This document shows, one piece after another, positions 16,095 to 25,475 of a stretch of DNA of 64,000 bases. The number at the start of each line of letters is the position of its first letter. Within the stretch, counting starts at the first letter, position 1. Origin of the DNA: Paenibacillus physcomitrellae (GTDB taxonomy: Bacteria > Bacillota > Bacilli > Paenibacillales > Paenibacillaceae); the NCBI RefSeq assembly GCF_002240225.1, contig NZ_CP022584.1:3803094-3867093 (forward strand). The letters run 5' to 3'. The position numbers were made by a program, and so were the translations under genes. The notes under the pieces are model-generated. The model ran no database searches. It was not told where the DNA came from and worked only from the letters and a program-made list of their open reading frames with translations.

Positions 16095-17102
16095 ATGATT
16101 GTACGTTTAGGATTTGTGGCGATGTCGACAGCGGAGGTCATGAAAGGCGTGTCGCCTTCGAGAACGATGACTTTAAAAAGCTTCGCCAAGCTGGCTGACC
16201 GTGAAGCGGCTCTGCGCAAGCTGGAGCATATCGCGGCCGAAAATCTGCATAATACGCTGAGGCTCCTGAAGCACTGCACCTACAATGATGTTCACGTTTA
16301 TCGGCTAACCTCCAAGCTGATTCCGCTCGCTACCCATCCGGATCTGGTGGACTGGAATCCGTTTGCTGCCCTTGCGGACTCCTTCCGCGAGGTTGGGGAT
16401 TACGCGCGGGAACATCAGATGCGGCTTTCGTTCCATCCGGATCACTTTACCGTGCTGAGCACGCCGCGTCCCGAGGTGCTGGAAAGCTCCATCCGGGATT
16501 TGCGGTACCATGTGGACATGTTTGAAGCCATGGGGCTGGACTGCCGGGCTAAAAACAACATCCACATCGGCGGTGCCTATGGGGACAAACCCTCTGCCGG
16601 AGAACGTTTTGCCGAAGCGGCGGTGAAGCTGCCCGAATCGTTCAAGCGCCGCCTGACGCTGGAGAATGACGATAAAACCTTCGATGCAATTGAAACGCTT
16701 GAAATGTGTGAACGGCTGTCCTTGCCGATGGTGCTCGATATTCATCATCAGTGGGTCAACAATCAGGGGGAGACTCCTAGCGAGTTATGGCCGCGGATTC
16801 TGCGCACCTGGGAATCGGACTATGCGCAGGCCGATTCACCAGCGGACCGTCCGCTGCCGCCCAAGATTCACGCCTCAAGCCCGAAAAGCGAAACCGACCG
16901 CCGCAGCCATGCCGACGGGGTGGAGGCGGGGCCGCTGCTGGATTTCCTGCGGAGTATCGCTTCCGTTACGGAAGAGGTTGACGTTATGCTGGAAGCGAAG
17001 CTGAAGGATGGGGCATTATTCGCTTTGATGGACGAGCTGTCCCATTATCAGGGGGACGGCGTTGAAATTCTCGACAGAGCCTCTGTCAGGATTTCCGGGT
17101 AA
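16095..17102 (+). CDS. uvsE: UV damage endonuclease UvsE
   Basis: TIM-barrel endonuclease that nicks 5' of UV photoproducts and some other lesions, an alternative to nucleotide excision repair. 335 aa. Diagnostic stretches: MIVRLGFVAMS start, HNTLRLLKHC, FHPDHFTVLSTPR, NIHIGGAYGDK, LTLENDDKTF, VLDIHHQWVN, IHASSPKSETDRRSHADGV and VMLEAKLKD, supplying the metal-binding His/Glu/Asp set. The start at 16095 fits the family's MI.R.G opening; the open frame continues upstream but overlaps the previous gene. Ribosome binding site weak, so translational coupling to the upstream gene is likely. Confidence 0.95.
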   Translation: MIVRLGFVAMSTAEVMKGVSPSRTMTLKSFAKLADREAALRKLEHIAAENLHNTLRLLKHCTYNDVHVYRLTSKLIPLATHPDLVDWNPFAALADSFREVGDYAREHQMRLSFHPDHFTVLSTPRPEVLESSIRDLRYHVDMFEAMGLDCRAKNNIHIGGAYGDKPSAGERFAEAAVKLPESFKRRLTLENDDKTFDAIETLEMCERLSLPMVLDIHHQWVNNQGETPSELWPRILRTWESDYAQADSPADRPLPPKIHASSPKSETDRRSHADGVEAGPLLDFLRSIASVTEEVDVMLEAKLKDGALFALMDELSHYQGDGVEILDRASVRISG

Positions 17103-17469
17103 GGAGAACGAGCAATTAAGGCTGAAGCGGCGGTCTTCCTTTAATGTTAGTTAATTATGTTAGTTTATCGTTGCCAAATGAGTTGTCCTGAAATCAGGAC
17201 AGCTCTATTTTGGTTTATTCCAATATGGCTTAAAGCTCCGAAAGGCGGCTTTGTTCTTTTAACCTCAACTATTTTCTTATACAATATAAATGGACAACAT
17301 AAGTTCGTTCAAAGAGGCCTTGCCAATCGGATGTATTTAAAAGGTACGGTATGGGTTAAGTTAGTTATAATAGCCTTTTTTTGGTAAAATGGCGCAACTT
17401 TATTTCGTCCCATACGTATTCTAACAGGAACAGACAAGTAGATTGCTATAGAAAGTAGAGGGATCTAGG
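17103..17469. other. Intergenic region uvsE to IMPase
   Basis: AT-rich, no convincing gene. It holds one terminator (17180-17211) and a TATAAT (17366-17371) without a clear -35, which may drive the downstream gene. Confidence 0.6.
17180..17211 (+). terminator. Terminator after uvsE
   Basis: GAGTTGTCCTGA, loop, TCAGGACAGCTC followed by TATTTTGG: 12-bp stem with one internal mismatch pair and a short T run. Confidence 0.75.
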
Positions 17470-18330
17470 TTGGAAGACAATAAGAAACCCGCCTTTGTTG
17501 TGGGCAGCAAGTCTTACACCGCGGTTGCCATTAATGCGGCAGCCAAAGCGGGAGAATGGATTAAGAGCCGAGTGGGCATTTATAAACAATTGGATACCAA
17601 AACCTCCCCGCAGGATCTGGTAACAGAAGTGGATAAAGGCGCAGAAGTCATGATCCGCAAGCTGATTCAGACCCATTTTCCGGACCATGATTTTCTGGGT
17701 GAAGAAAGCGTCGAGCCCGGCGCGGAAGCATCGGCCAAAGCGGTGGCCGGCTATGCGGATTCCGAATATCTCTGGATTGTGGATCCGATTGACGGTACAA
17801 CCAACTTTGTGCATGGCAATCCTTATTTCTGTGTGTCCATCGCTCTTGCGGTGAAGGGCGAACTGATGCTGGGCGTCATTTATGATCCGATGCATGACGA
17901 GATGTTTGTGGCGGAGAAAGGCAAAGGCGCCTATGTTCACGGCAACCCGATGGCCGTCTCCAAAGAAGCGGCTTTGTCAGACAGTCTGATGGCAGTCGGG
18001 TATAACCCGGACCGGAATTTTGCGCTGCCGCTTAACATGAAAGGCATCACGGCTTTGGCCACGCAGACAAGAAGTTTGAGAACGATGGGTTCAGCAGCGC
18101 TGCAGTTGGCATACGTGGCAGCCGGGCGGTTGACCGGTTATTACGAGGTAGGTCTGAATGCTTGGGATATTGCAGCCGGCGTACTGTTGGTAACGGAATC
18201 GGGCGGCAAGGTGACGGATACCCAAGGCGGCGCATTCAGCCTGCAAACCCGTCATCTGGCAGCGACCAATGGTTTGATTCATCAGGAACTGCTGCAATCG
18301 CTGGAAGCATCCGGAGCGACCGGGCTGTAG
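17470..18330 (+). CDS. Inositol monophosphatase family protein
   Basis: Mg-dependent phosphatase of the IMPase/SuhB/FBPase fold, 286 aa. Metal ligands: GEESVE and WIVDPIDGTTNFVHG (DPIDGT), then GLNAWDIAAGVLLVTESGG near the C-terminus. It starts with TTG, supported by GAGGG eight bases upstream. Could act on inositol phosphates, NADP or sugar phosphates; members in Bacilli are often annotated suhB without proof. Single gene with its own promoter region. Confidence 0.9.
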   Translation: MEDNKKPAFVVGSKSYTAVAINAAAKAGEWIKSRVGIYKQLDTKTSPQDLVTEVDKGAEVMIRKLIQTHFPDHDFLGEESVEPGAEASAKAVAGYADSEYLWIVDPIDGTTNFVHGNPYFCVSIALAVKGELMLGVIYDPMHDEMFVAEKGKGAYVHGNPMAVSKEAALSDSLMAVGYNPDRNFALPLNMKGITALATQTRSLRTMGSAALQLAYVAAGRLTGYYEVGLNAWDIAAGVLLVTESGGKVTDTQGGAFSLQTRHLAATNGLIHQELLQSLEASGATGL

Positions 18331-18457
18331 CTTCCGGATTACAGTGGGGAGCGAAGGAACGGTCCGGTTTCATTTCTGTTAGCGGAGACTGGTTCAGCGG
18401 GTAAGAGGTATAGGGATCTAACCTTTCATTTTTTTGCTGAGATAAGGAGGTCATCCT

Positions 18458-18727
18458 ATGGACAATGAGAAGGACAAGAACCTGGAAGAGAAGTTGTCCG
18501 AGCTGTTAACCGAAGGGGAACTAGAGGAGACTGACCGTCAGGAAGAAGGCCGCAAACGGCTGTCTCCCCGTTATGAAGTGCGGATTCAGACGACGTTTGA
18601 CCCGATCGTGGAGGAAACGATCAAATTTCGCAGCATGGCTAAAGAGATCGACGGACGGTACGATAAATATGTAGAACCGTCTTCTCAAGCCAAGACAAGG
18701 AACAAGAATGTTGATGCTGAAGAATAA
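18458..18727 (+). CDS. Small acidic protein, function unknown
   Basis: 89 aa, very charged and without membrane segments (LEEKLSELLTEGELEETDRQEEGRKRLSPRYEVRIQTTFDPIVEETIKFRSMAKE). TAAGGAGGTCATCCT before the ATG is almost fully complementary to the 16S 3' end, so translation should be strong. No known family recognised. Confidence 0.75.
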   Translation: MDNEKDKNLEEKLSELLTEGELEETDRQEEGRKRLSPRYEVRIQTTFDPIVEETIKFRSMAKEIDGRYDKYVEPSSQAKTRNKNVDAEE

Positions 18728-18803
18728 CAGCCTATTCAACCAAATATAGAAGAATTGGATGAAGCCTAAGGGCATCAGGGAAAGCCGGCTTCAGATCAAC
18801 CTC

Positions 18804-18832
18804 AAACCTCCGAGCAAACCGGGGGTTTTTTT
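18804..18832 (+). terminator. Terminator after the small acidic protein gene
   Basis: AAACCTCCG, loop, CCGGGGGTTT with a long T run. Short but with a strong tail. Confidence 0.65.
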
Positions 18833-19003
18833 GGTATGGGCTGGAATTCGGCTGTTTGGCTTGGCAACGGGGAATTCATTTCGTGCAAGGATCCGAGGCA
18901 GGCTATTGACGCTGAAGCCGGTCGGCAAGTACAATTTTCCTCACTGGATGATAAACGCTGCATAGGAATCAATTTCAAAATAAAAGGGAGTGTGGGTAAG
19001 AGG

Positions 19004-20260
19004 ATGAAGGGAATAGCGGGTAGAAGAAAAACGGGCAAGGTATTAGGCGGGCTGCTGCTGGCAGCGGTGCTGGCTTTGCCGATTCAGGCGGGGGCGGCAG
19101 CCCAGGCAGGCAGCGTTTATAAGATCGTTGCTCTCGGGGATTCGGTGACCGCGGGATATGAACCGGCGATGGCTGCTCAAACGAATCCTGCTGTATACGG
19201 ATACGCCGAGCGGCTGAAGGAGCAGGCTTTGTTCCATGGACGGGCGGAGCTGGTGAATGACGGAATTCTGGGCCTGACGAGCGAAGGTTTGGCCAACTAT
19301 ACGGGAGCTATTGAAGCGGGCACGGCCGTTGCGGCCGACGCTATTCAACCAGGCGTCTCCGATCCGCGGATTGCCAAGTTTGCTTCGGGCATCGCTCAGG
19401 CGAAATCAGATGTGGCGGATGCCGATCTCATTGTGATTACAATCGGCGGCAATGATATCAAACCGCTGCTGTCAGAAGTTAAGACGCTGGCAGCAAACGA
19501 TTTGGAAACCAAGGTCAAAACGCTGCTGGCGGATTATTCGGCTAACATCATAGAAACGATCGGGCATTTGCGTACGGTTAATCCGCAGGCGCTGATCGTC
19601 CTTGCCGACCAATACCAGCCGGTACCGGCGATTGCCGGGAAGGCCGACTACGACAAGCTGGAGCAGGCAGCGGCTTTGTACACGTCTACCGTGGATCAAG
19701 TTGTAGCCCAAACCAACACGGCGACGGGACCGGTAAAAGCCGCCCATGTTGCAGCAGCTTTTGTCGGCAGCGAAATGAGCTACACGCATATTCTCGAAGG
19801 GGATATCCATCCGCAGCAAGCCGGCTATGAGGCGATTGCCAAAGTATTTGCCGGGGTCATTTGGGGCGAATACCGCCAGACTGCGGCAGCTGCCGGCAAG
19901 GAGCCGATTTCAATCGTGATCGGCGGCCAGGAATGGAATTCGGCGAACAAACCGATTTTGAAGAACGGGCAAACTTTTGTGGCCATCGGCGATATCGTGC
20001 AGGCTACCCATGCAGTCTCGAAATGGAACAGCAAAACAAGTACGGTTACTGTCACTTTGTCCGGACGCACAGTCGTTATTCCGATCGGCTCTTCCACCAT
20101 CCAGGTGAACGGAACCAAAGTAGCGACATCTGCTCCGGCTTTCCTGAATAAAGTTGGCGTCAATTCGAAAACGTACGTACCGCTCGCTTTGCTGGCAAAC
20201 GGACTTGGCTTTGACGTGCAGTACAGCCCGAAGATGAAAACGGCATTTATTAATTTTTAA
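19004..20260 (+). CDS. Secreted GDSL/SGNH esterase with stalk domain
   Basis: 418 aa. Signal peptide at the start (VLGGLLLAAVLALPIQAGAAAQA). SGNH hydrolase signatures: block I ALGDSVTAGYEP (Ser nucleophile), ELVNDGILGLTSEGL (block II), VITIGGNDIKPLL (block III) and the C-terminal Asp/His in EGDIHPQQAGYEAIA. A copper-amine-oxidase N-terminal-type stalk follows (IVIGGQEWNSANKPILKNGQTFVAIGDIVQATHAVSKWNSKTSTVTVTLSGRTVVIPIGSS to the end), likely a wall or matrix-binding part. The start at 19004 is followed at once by the signal peptide; an open frame to 18836 is rejected because it would put 56 residues before the signal. Lipid or acetyl ester substrate unknown. Confidence 0.87.
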   Translation: MKGIAGRRKTGKVLGGLLLAAVLALPIQAGAAAQAGSVYKIVALGDSVTAGYEPAMAAQTNPAVYGYAERLKEQALFHGRAELVNDGILGLTSEGLANYTGAIEAGTAVAADAIQPGVSDPRIAKFASGIAQAKSDVADADLIVITIGGNDIKPLLSEVKTLAANDLETKVKTLLADYSANIIETIGHLRTVNPQALIVLADQYQPVPAIAGKADYDKLEQAAALYTSTVDQVVAQTNTATGPVKAAHVAAAFVGSEMSYTHILEGDIHPQQAGYEAIAKVFAGVIWGEYRQTAAAAGKEPISIVIGGQEWNSANKPILKNGQTFVAIGDIVQATHAVSKWNSKTSTVTVTLSGRTVVIPIGSSTIQVNGTKVATSAPAFLNKVGVNSKTYVPLALLANGLGFDVQYSPKMKTAFINF

Positions 20261-20294
20261 TTGTCGATCATGTCGATCGTGCAAGATAATTATG

Positions 20295-20322
20295 GACCGT
20301 CCCTGGCAGGGGCGGTCTTTTT
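20295..20322 (+). terminator. Terminator after GDSL esterase gene
   Basis: GACCGTCCCT, loop GGC, AGGGGCGGTC, then TTTTT: 10-bp stem with a T run. Confidence 0.85.
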
Positions 20323-20467
20323 GCGGTTTGCCCATGCAATCAAGTAGGAATGCACATAAGTTCATTAGCCCCGCACCTTTGGAAGGAGTGTCCGATCGGC
20401 TATGCTCAGGGAAGGAGCAAGCCGCAGCCGGCTTGCCGCGAATACCGGATAAGGAGATGTTGGAGGT

Positions 20468-22780
20468 ATGCCGAAAGCGGCGGACAGATATTTGCAGGTC
20501 GACCCGTGGGCAGTGATCGAGGAAGGGTTTGATCCGGCGCGCAGCCGGGTGTCTGAATCGATTTTTTCGCTCAGCAATGAATATATGGGCGTGCGTGGAT
20601 ACGCGGAGGAAGGTTATGGAGGGGATACGCTGCTGGGCAGCTATTTCAACGGGCTGTTCGAGCAAATGGAGATCGCGGCCCATTATAAAGGTATTATCAG
20701 ATCGCTGCGTTATATGGTCAATTCGGTGGATTGGCTGTACACGCGTTTAACGGTGGACGGGGAAACCCTGGATCTCTCCGAATCAAAATTTACGGATTAC
20801 CGGCGAAAGCTGGATTTTCGCACAGGGCTGTACACCCGGGAATTAACCTGGCATACAAACAGCGGGAAAATACTGAAGCTGCGCTTTGAACGGCTCGTCA
20901 GCATGACCCGCGCCCAGGTAGGCGGCCAGCGGATTACGCTTGTGCCGGTGAATTTTTCGGGAACGGTTCAGCTGCGTACGGGGCTTGATTTCTCGATCCT
21001 CCACGAGGATCAGGGCAAAAATCTGTGGCGGGTAATCCGCAAAGCGCCGGGGTCGGAGAAAGACCTTGCCGGCAGTCTTTTGGGGGCAACGCTCACCACG
21101 GGCAACCGGTTGTATTCGGCCTTTGCCGTCCACTCCGATCAAATCGCGAACGCCGTGCCTGAAGAAGAAGAAAAATATATCGGACTGGCGCTGGAGCTCC
21201 AGCTGGAGCAGGGCAAAGAGGCTGTGTTTGACAAGCTGGTCAGCAATGTAACCGACAAACAGACCGGCAGGTCCGACGAGGAGGTCTGGACAAGCGGCAG
21301 CGAAGCGGCGGATGCGCTGAACAGCTTGACCCTGGACGAACTGATGGAAGAGCAGCGCACTTATTGGGCTCACGTCTGGGAGACATCGGACATTCAGATT
21401 GAAGGGGATCCGGACAACCAGCAGGGCATCCGTTTTTGCATTTTCCAGCTTGTGCAGACCTATCACGGGGATCATCCGGGCTTCAACATCGGGGCCAAAG
21501 GGCTGACGGGCGAGGCGTACCGCGGCTTGGCCTTCTGGGATACGGAGTCCTACTGCCTGCCGTTTTATATATTCAACAACCCGAAGGCGGCCAAAAGCTT
21601 GCTTGAATTCCGCTACCAATCCCTGCCGCAAGCGCTGGAACGGGCTAAAGAGGTAGATTGCGAAGGGGCTTTTTACCCGATTGCTACAATTGACGGCACC
21701 GAAAGCTGCGATTTATGGCAGCATTCCAATCTCCAGCTTCATGTCGGAACGGCGATTGCTTACGGCCTTTGGCGTTATGAGAAGATCGTGGGCGACAAAC
21801 CGTTTTTATATGAAAAAGGGGCGGAAATGCTGCTGCAGATCAGCCGTTTCTACCGGACCAGAGGCCAATGGGGCCAGAAGTCAGGGCAGTTTGGTTATTA
21901 CGGTGTCATGGGGCCGGACGAATTCCAGCTTATGGTCAACAATAATGCCTACACGAATTACATGGCGAAAAAGCTGTTCGAATACACCCTCGAAGTTGCG
22001 GAAGAAATGAAACGCGAGGTGCCGCAGCAGTGGGCCGAGCTTGCCGAACGTTTGGGACTGCAGGAAGAGGAGCTGTCGGAATGGCGGCGGCTCGCTGACC
22101 ATATGAAAATCCCGAAAGACGATTCTACCGGCGTTTATGAGGAGCATGACGGCTTTTTTGATATGCCGCATATCGAGATTCAGGACATTCCGGTCACGGA
22201 TTTCCCGCTGTATTCGAATTGGTCGTATGACCGGATCTACCGGTACGACATGATCAAGCAGCCGGATGTGCTGATGTTCCTGCTGCTGCACAACCAGTCC
22301 TTCAGCCTGGAGGAGAAACGGGCCAACTATGAATTTTATGAGCCGAAAACCATTCATGAATCGTCGCTGTCGCCGTCGGTCCATTCCATCCTGGCTGCGG
22401 AAATAGGCCGGCATGAGGAGGCTTACAAGTTCTTCGAATTCGCTACCCGGCTTGATCTTGACAACTACAACCGGAATACCCGGGAGGGACTGCACACCAC
22501 GTCCATTGCCGCGGCCTGGATGAACATCGTCTACGGCTTTGGGGGCATGCGTTCCGACGGACCGGAGCTGTTGTTCCAGCCGACGATTCCGGAGCCGTGG
22601 AGCAGCTACAGCTTCCGCATTACGTACCGGGACACCGTCATCGCTGTTCAGGTTACGAAAGACGAGGTGCGCATGCAGGCTTTGGAAGGCGAAGCCGTCG
22701 CCGTTCAGGTCTACGGGCAAAGCTGCAGGGTTGATGCCGCAGGCGTAACTGTAGCTTTAAAAAGCGGGCAGCCGGGGTAA
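20468..22780 (+). CDS. GH65 family alpha-glucoside phosphorylase
   Basis: Inverting disaccharide phosphorylase of family GH65 (maltose, trehalose, kojibiose, nigerose or glucosylglycerol type), 770 aa. N-terminal beta-sandwich, then the (alpha/alpha)6 barrel with GLTGEAYRGLAFWDTESYCLP, YYGVMGPDEFQLMVNNN (general-acid Glu485) and phosphate-site TIHESSLSPSVHS. It releases beta-glucose-1-phosphate, which the beta-phosphoglucomutase two genes downstream would convert to glucose-6-phosphate. First gene of the locus, 32 nt before the second GH65 gene. The substrate cannot be read from the sequence. Confidence 0.9.
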   Translation: MPKAADRYLQVDPWAVIEEGFDPARSRVSESIFSLSNEYMGVRGYAEEGYGGDTLLGSYFNGLFEQMEIAAHYKGIIRSLRYMVNSVDWLYTRLTVDGETLDLSESKFTDYRRKLDFRTGLYTRELTWHTNSGKILKLRFERLVSMTRAQVGGQRITLVPVNFSGTVQLRTGLDFSILHEDQGKNLWRVIRKAPGSEKDLAGSLLGATLTTGNRLYSAFAVHSDQIANAVPEEEEKYIGLALELQLEQGKEAVFDKLVSNVTDKQTGRSDEEVWTSGSEAADALNSLTLDELMEEQRTYWAHVWETSDIQIEGDPDNQQGIRFCIFQLVQTYHGDHPGFNIGAKGLTGEAYRGLAFWDTESYCLPFYIFNNPKAAKSLLEFRYQSLPQALERAKEVDCEGAFYPIATIDGTESCDLWQHSNLQLHVGTAIAYGLWRYEKIVGDKPFLYEKGAEMLLQISRFYRTRGQWGQKSGQFGYYGVMGPDEFQLMVNNNAYTNYMAKKLFEYTLEVAEEMKREVPQQWAELAERLGLQEEELSEWRRLADHMKIPKDDSTGVYEEHDGFFDMPHIEIQDIPVTDFPLYSNWSYDRIYRYDMIKQPDVLMFLLLHNQSFSLEEKRANYEFYEPKTIHESSLSPSVHSILAAEIGRHEEAYKFFEFATRLDLDNYNRNTREGLHTTSIAAAWMNIVYGFGGMRSDGPELLFQPTIPEPWSSYSFRITYRDTVIAVQVTKDEVRMQALEGEAVAVQVYGQSCRVDAAGVTVALKSGQPG

Positions 22781-22812
22781 ACCCGGGGAGACGTCAGGGA
22801 GGGAGTTAGAAC

Positions 22813-25440
22813 ATGAGCTGGATAGTGAAGGAAACCGGGTTTGATCCGGAGCGGACCGCCACGAACGGCAGCAAGTTTATGATCGGCAACGGGCGGTACG
22901 GTTACAGAGGCACGCTGGAGGAGTTCGGGAAAAAGGAACTGGCCGCCGTTATTCCGGCGGGCCTGTACGATCAGGCGGCAGGCAGGTGGCGGGAGCCGGT
23001 GAACCTGCCGAACGGGCTGCACACGAGGATTTATGCGGATGACGTACTGCTGAGTGTGCAGGAAGGGAATAGCGTGCTGGAGCACAGCCAGCAGCTGGAT
23101 CTGAAGGCGGCGGTGCATGACCGCCGCACGGTGTTCGCCGCAGCCGGGGGAAGCCGCGTGACGTTTGAGGCGCAGCGTTTCGCAAGCGCCAAGCGGCTGG
23201 ACCTGCTGGCTGCGAAGTGCAGTCTGACGGCCGAGGAAGACTGCGAGATCGTCATCGTCACCGGCATTGACGGTGACGTGTGGGACATCAACGGCCCGCA
23301 TCTGGAGGATTGGGCCGTGAAGGAGACGGCGGGCTGTCTCGTAGTGACAGCCCGGACCCAGGAGCTCGGCGTCGGGGTCGCCGTGGCCGAGACGGCGGTG
23401 TTTGATTTTGAGCACCGCCAGGAAATCGAACTGGCGGTCGGGGAGGCAGGCCCGTTTGGAGGTATAGGCCCGGTCGAAGGCGCAAGCCAGGTTGGCGGTG
23501 CCAGTCCGGTTGGCAACGCAGATACCTTCAGCGGTGCCAGCAGCAGTATTTTCCGTCGAATTTCCTTCACCTGCAGGGCGGGGGAAACTTACAGCTGGAC
23601 GAAATACGTATCCCTGCATCACGAGCTGGAACCCGCAGGCGGAATGGAACCCGCAGGGGGAGTTTGGGCAAACGGGGAAACCTGGCAAAACGGGCAAATC
23701 CGGCCCATCCGCCAGGAGGCGCAGGATCAGCCGGAGGTTTTGACGCCCGGAGAAGCTGCCATGCAGTCCAGCCTCCAAGCTGCCCGGGACGGTTATAACC
23801 GTCTTCTGGAGGAGCATGCCGCATGCTGGAACCGTGAGTGGGAACGGGCCGACGTGTTGATCGAAGGCGATGAAGAAGCCCAGTTTGGCCTGCGCTACAG
23901 CCTGTATCAGCTGCTGATCATCGCGCCGGGCGATTCGGAGCGGGTGTCCATCCCGGCCCGCGGATTGTCGGGCCAGGTTTACAAGGGGGCCGTGTTTTGG
24001 GACACGGAGATGTTTATGCTGCCCTTTTTTCTCCTGACCCGGCCGGAGGTGGCGCGCAATTTGATGATGTACCGGGTGCATACGCTCCCGGGCGCGAAAC
24101 GGAAGGCGGCGGAATACGGCTTCCAGGGGGCTTTTTACGCCTGGGAGAGCCAGGACAGCGGCGACGATGCCTGCACGCTTTTTAATGTGAACGATGTTTT
24201 CACCGGACGGCCCATGCGGACTTATTTCCGCGACAAGCAGGTCCATATCAGCGCCGACGTGGTGCACGGCATTTGGCAGTATTACCTTCATACGGGGGAC
24301 GACCGTCTGCTGATGGAAGGCGGCGCGGAGGTCATCTGGGAGGTGGCCCGTTTCTATTATTCTTATGCCTACTACAACGTTTACCGGGAGCGATATGAAA
24401 TTCTGGACGTGACAGGTCCGGATGAATATCATGAGCGGGTGAACAATAACGCCTTTACGAACCGGTTGGTGAAAAAGGCTTTAAGCATTGCGCTACAAAC
24501 GGAGGAACTGCTCAGCAAACGGAATCCTGAGCTTCATGCGGCCGTTACGGGCGGCGCTGACGCGGCGATTACGGTGGAGAAAATCCGCGGGCTGCATGAC
24601 GGTTTATACGTTCCGGAGCCTGATGCGGAGACTTCAGTCATTGAGCAGTTTGACGGTTATTTCAAGCTGGAGGACGTATCCCTTGCCGATCTGAAGAAAC
24701 GGGTATTGCACCCGAGCGAATATTGGGGCGGCGGCAACGGGCTGGCGACCACAACGCAGATCATCAAACAGGCCGATGTCGTCCTGATGCTGCATCTGTT
24801 CAAGGAAGAGTTCAGCCAAACGGTCAAAAAAGCCAACTGGGACTATTATGAGCCCCGGACCGAACACGGCTCCAGCCTCAGTCCCTGCGTTTATGCGCTG
24901 GTCGCCGCCGATACCGGCTCGCCGGATTGGGCTTATCCGTATTTCATGCGGACTGCCACAATCGATTTGACCGGTGACTCGAAGCAGTACGTCGGGGACC
25001 TGTACATCGGCGGCACCCATCCGGCGGCAAACGGCGGGGCATGGATGGCGGCGGTACAAGGATTTGCCGGCATCCATGTGGAGCCGGGACTGCTGCAGAT
25101 TCGCCCGTCCCTGCCCTCCGGGTGGAAGGCGATCGAATTTACACTGAACGTACAAGGGCAGTCTTTGCGCGTGCACGTATCGGCCGGAGAGGTGAAGCTC
25201 CGCTCCCTTTCAGCTTCAGCTCCAGAACCGGCACAGAAGGGGCAGGCGGGACAAGAGCCGGAGGCGACTGCGGCGTCCGTGGAATATGAGGCTGCAGGCG
25301 GACTGCTGCCAGCCATTCCGGGAGCTGCTTCCGCCCTAACTGTCAGTGTCTTTGGCCAGCGGCATGAGCTTCTCGCGGGCGGCTCCGAGCTGATAGTGGC
25401 CGTTAAGGCGGCGGCCGGAGCCCCGCCGTTCCTTGCTTAA
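22813..25440 (+). CDS. Second GH65 family glycoside phosphorylase/hydrolase
   Basis: 875 aa paralogue of the upstream gene. Barrel motifs: GLSGQVYKGAVFWDTEMFMLP, LDVTGPDEYHERVNNNAF (general-acid Glu538) and TEHGSSLSPCVYALVA (phosphate site), so a phosphorylase is likelier than a hydrolase. It is longer than usual because of low-complexity stretches in the N-terminal sandwich (about residues 215-245 and 270-310, Gly/Ala/Pro rich) and near the C-terminus (SAPEPAQKGQAGQEPEATA). Divergence from the first enzyme suggests a different linkage or acceptor. GGGAGG precedes the ATG. Confidence 0.88.
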   Translation: MSWIVKETGFDPERTATNGSKFMIGNGRYGYRGTLEEFGKKELAAVIPAGLYDQAAGRWREPVNLPNGLHTRIYADDVLLSVQEGNSVLEHSQQLDLKAAVHDRRTVFAAAGGSRVTFEAQRFASAKRLDLLAAKCSLTAEEDCEIVIVTGIDGDVWDINGPHLEDWAVKETAGCLVVTARTQELGVGVAVAETAVFDFEHRQEIELAVGEAGPFGGIGPVEGASQVGGASPVGNADTFSGASSSIFRRISFTCRAGETYSWTKYVSLHHELEPAGGMEPAGGVWANGETWQNGQIRPIRQEAQDQPEVLTPGEAAMQSSLQAARDGYNRLLEEHAACWNREWERADVLIEGDEEAQFGLRYSLYQLLIIAPGDSERVSIPARGLSGQVYKGAVFWDTEMFMLPFFLLTRPEVARNLMMYRVHTLPGAKRKAAEYGFQGAFYAWESQDSGDDACTLFNVNDVFTGRPMRTYFRDKQVHISADVVHGIWQYYLHTGDDRLLMEGGAEVIWEVARFYYSYAYYNVYRERYEILDVTGPDEYHERVNNNAFTNRLVKKALSIALQTEELLSKRNPELHAAVTGGADAAITVEKIRGLHDGLYVPEPDAETSVIEQFDGYFKLEDVSLADLKKRVLHPSEYWGGGNGLATTTQIIKQADVVLMLHLFKEEFSQTVKKANWDYYEPRTEHGSSLSPCVYALVAADTGSPDWAYPYFMRTATIDLTGDSKQYVGDLYIGGTHPAANGGAWMAAVQGFAGIHVEPGLLQIRPSLPSGWKAIEFTLNVQGQSLRVHVSAGEVKLRSLSASAPEPAQKGQAGQEPEATAASVEYEAAGGLLPAIPGAASALTVSVFGQRHELLAGGSELIVAVKAAAGAPPFLA

Positions 25441-25475
25441 CTATTTTTCTAACTTTATAGGGGGAGAGAATAAAC

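Noticed and set aside
18833..19003. c-di-GMP or c-di-AMP riboswitch
   Set aside because: The conserved core bases of those classes (for example the GEMM tetraloop receptor or the ydaO GGGGAA pairs) could not be found in order.
22711..24432. Long minus-strand open frame opposite the second GH65 gene
   Set aside because: It is the complement of a high-GC coding gene and has no family features.
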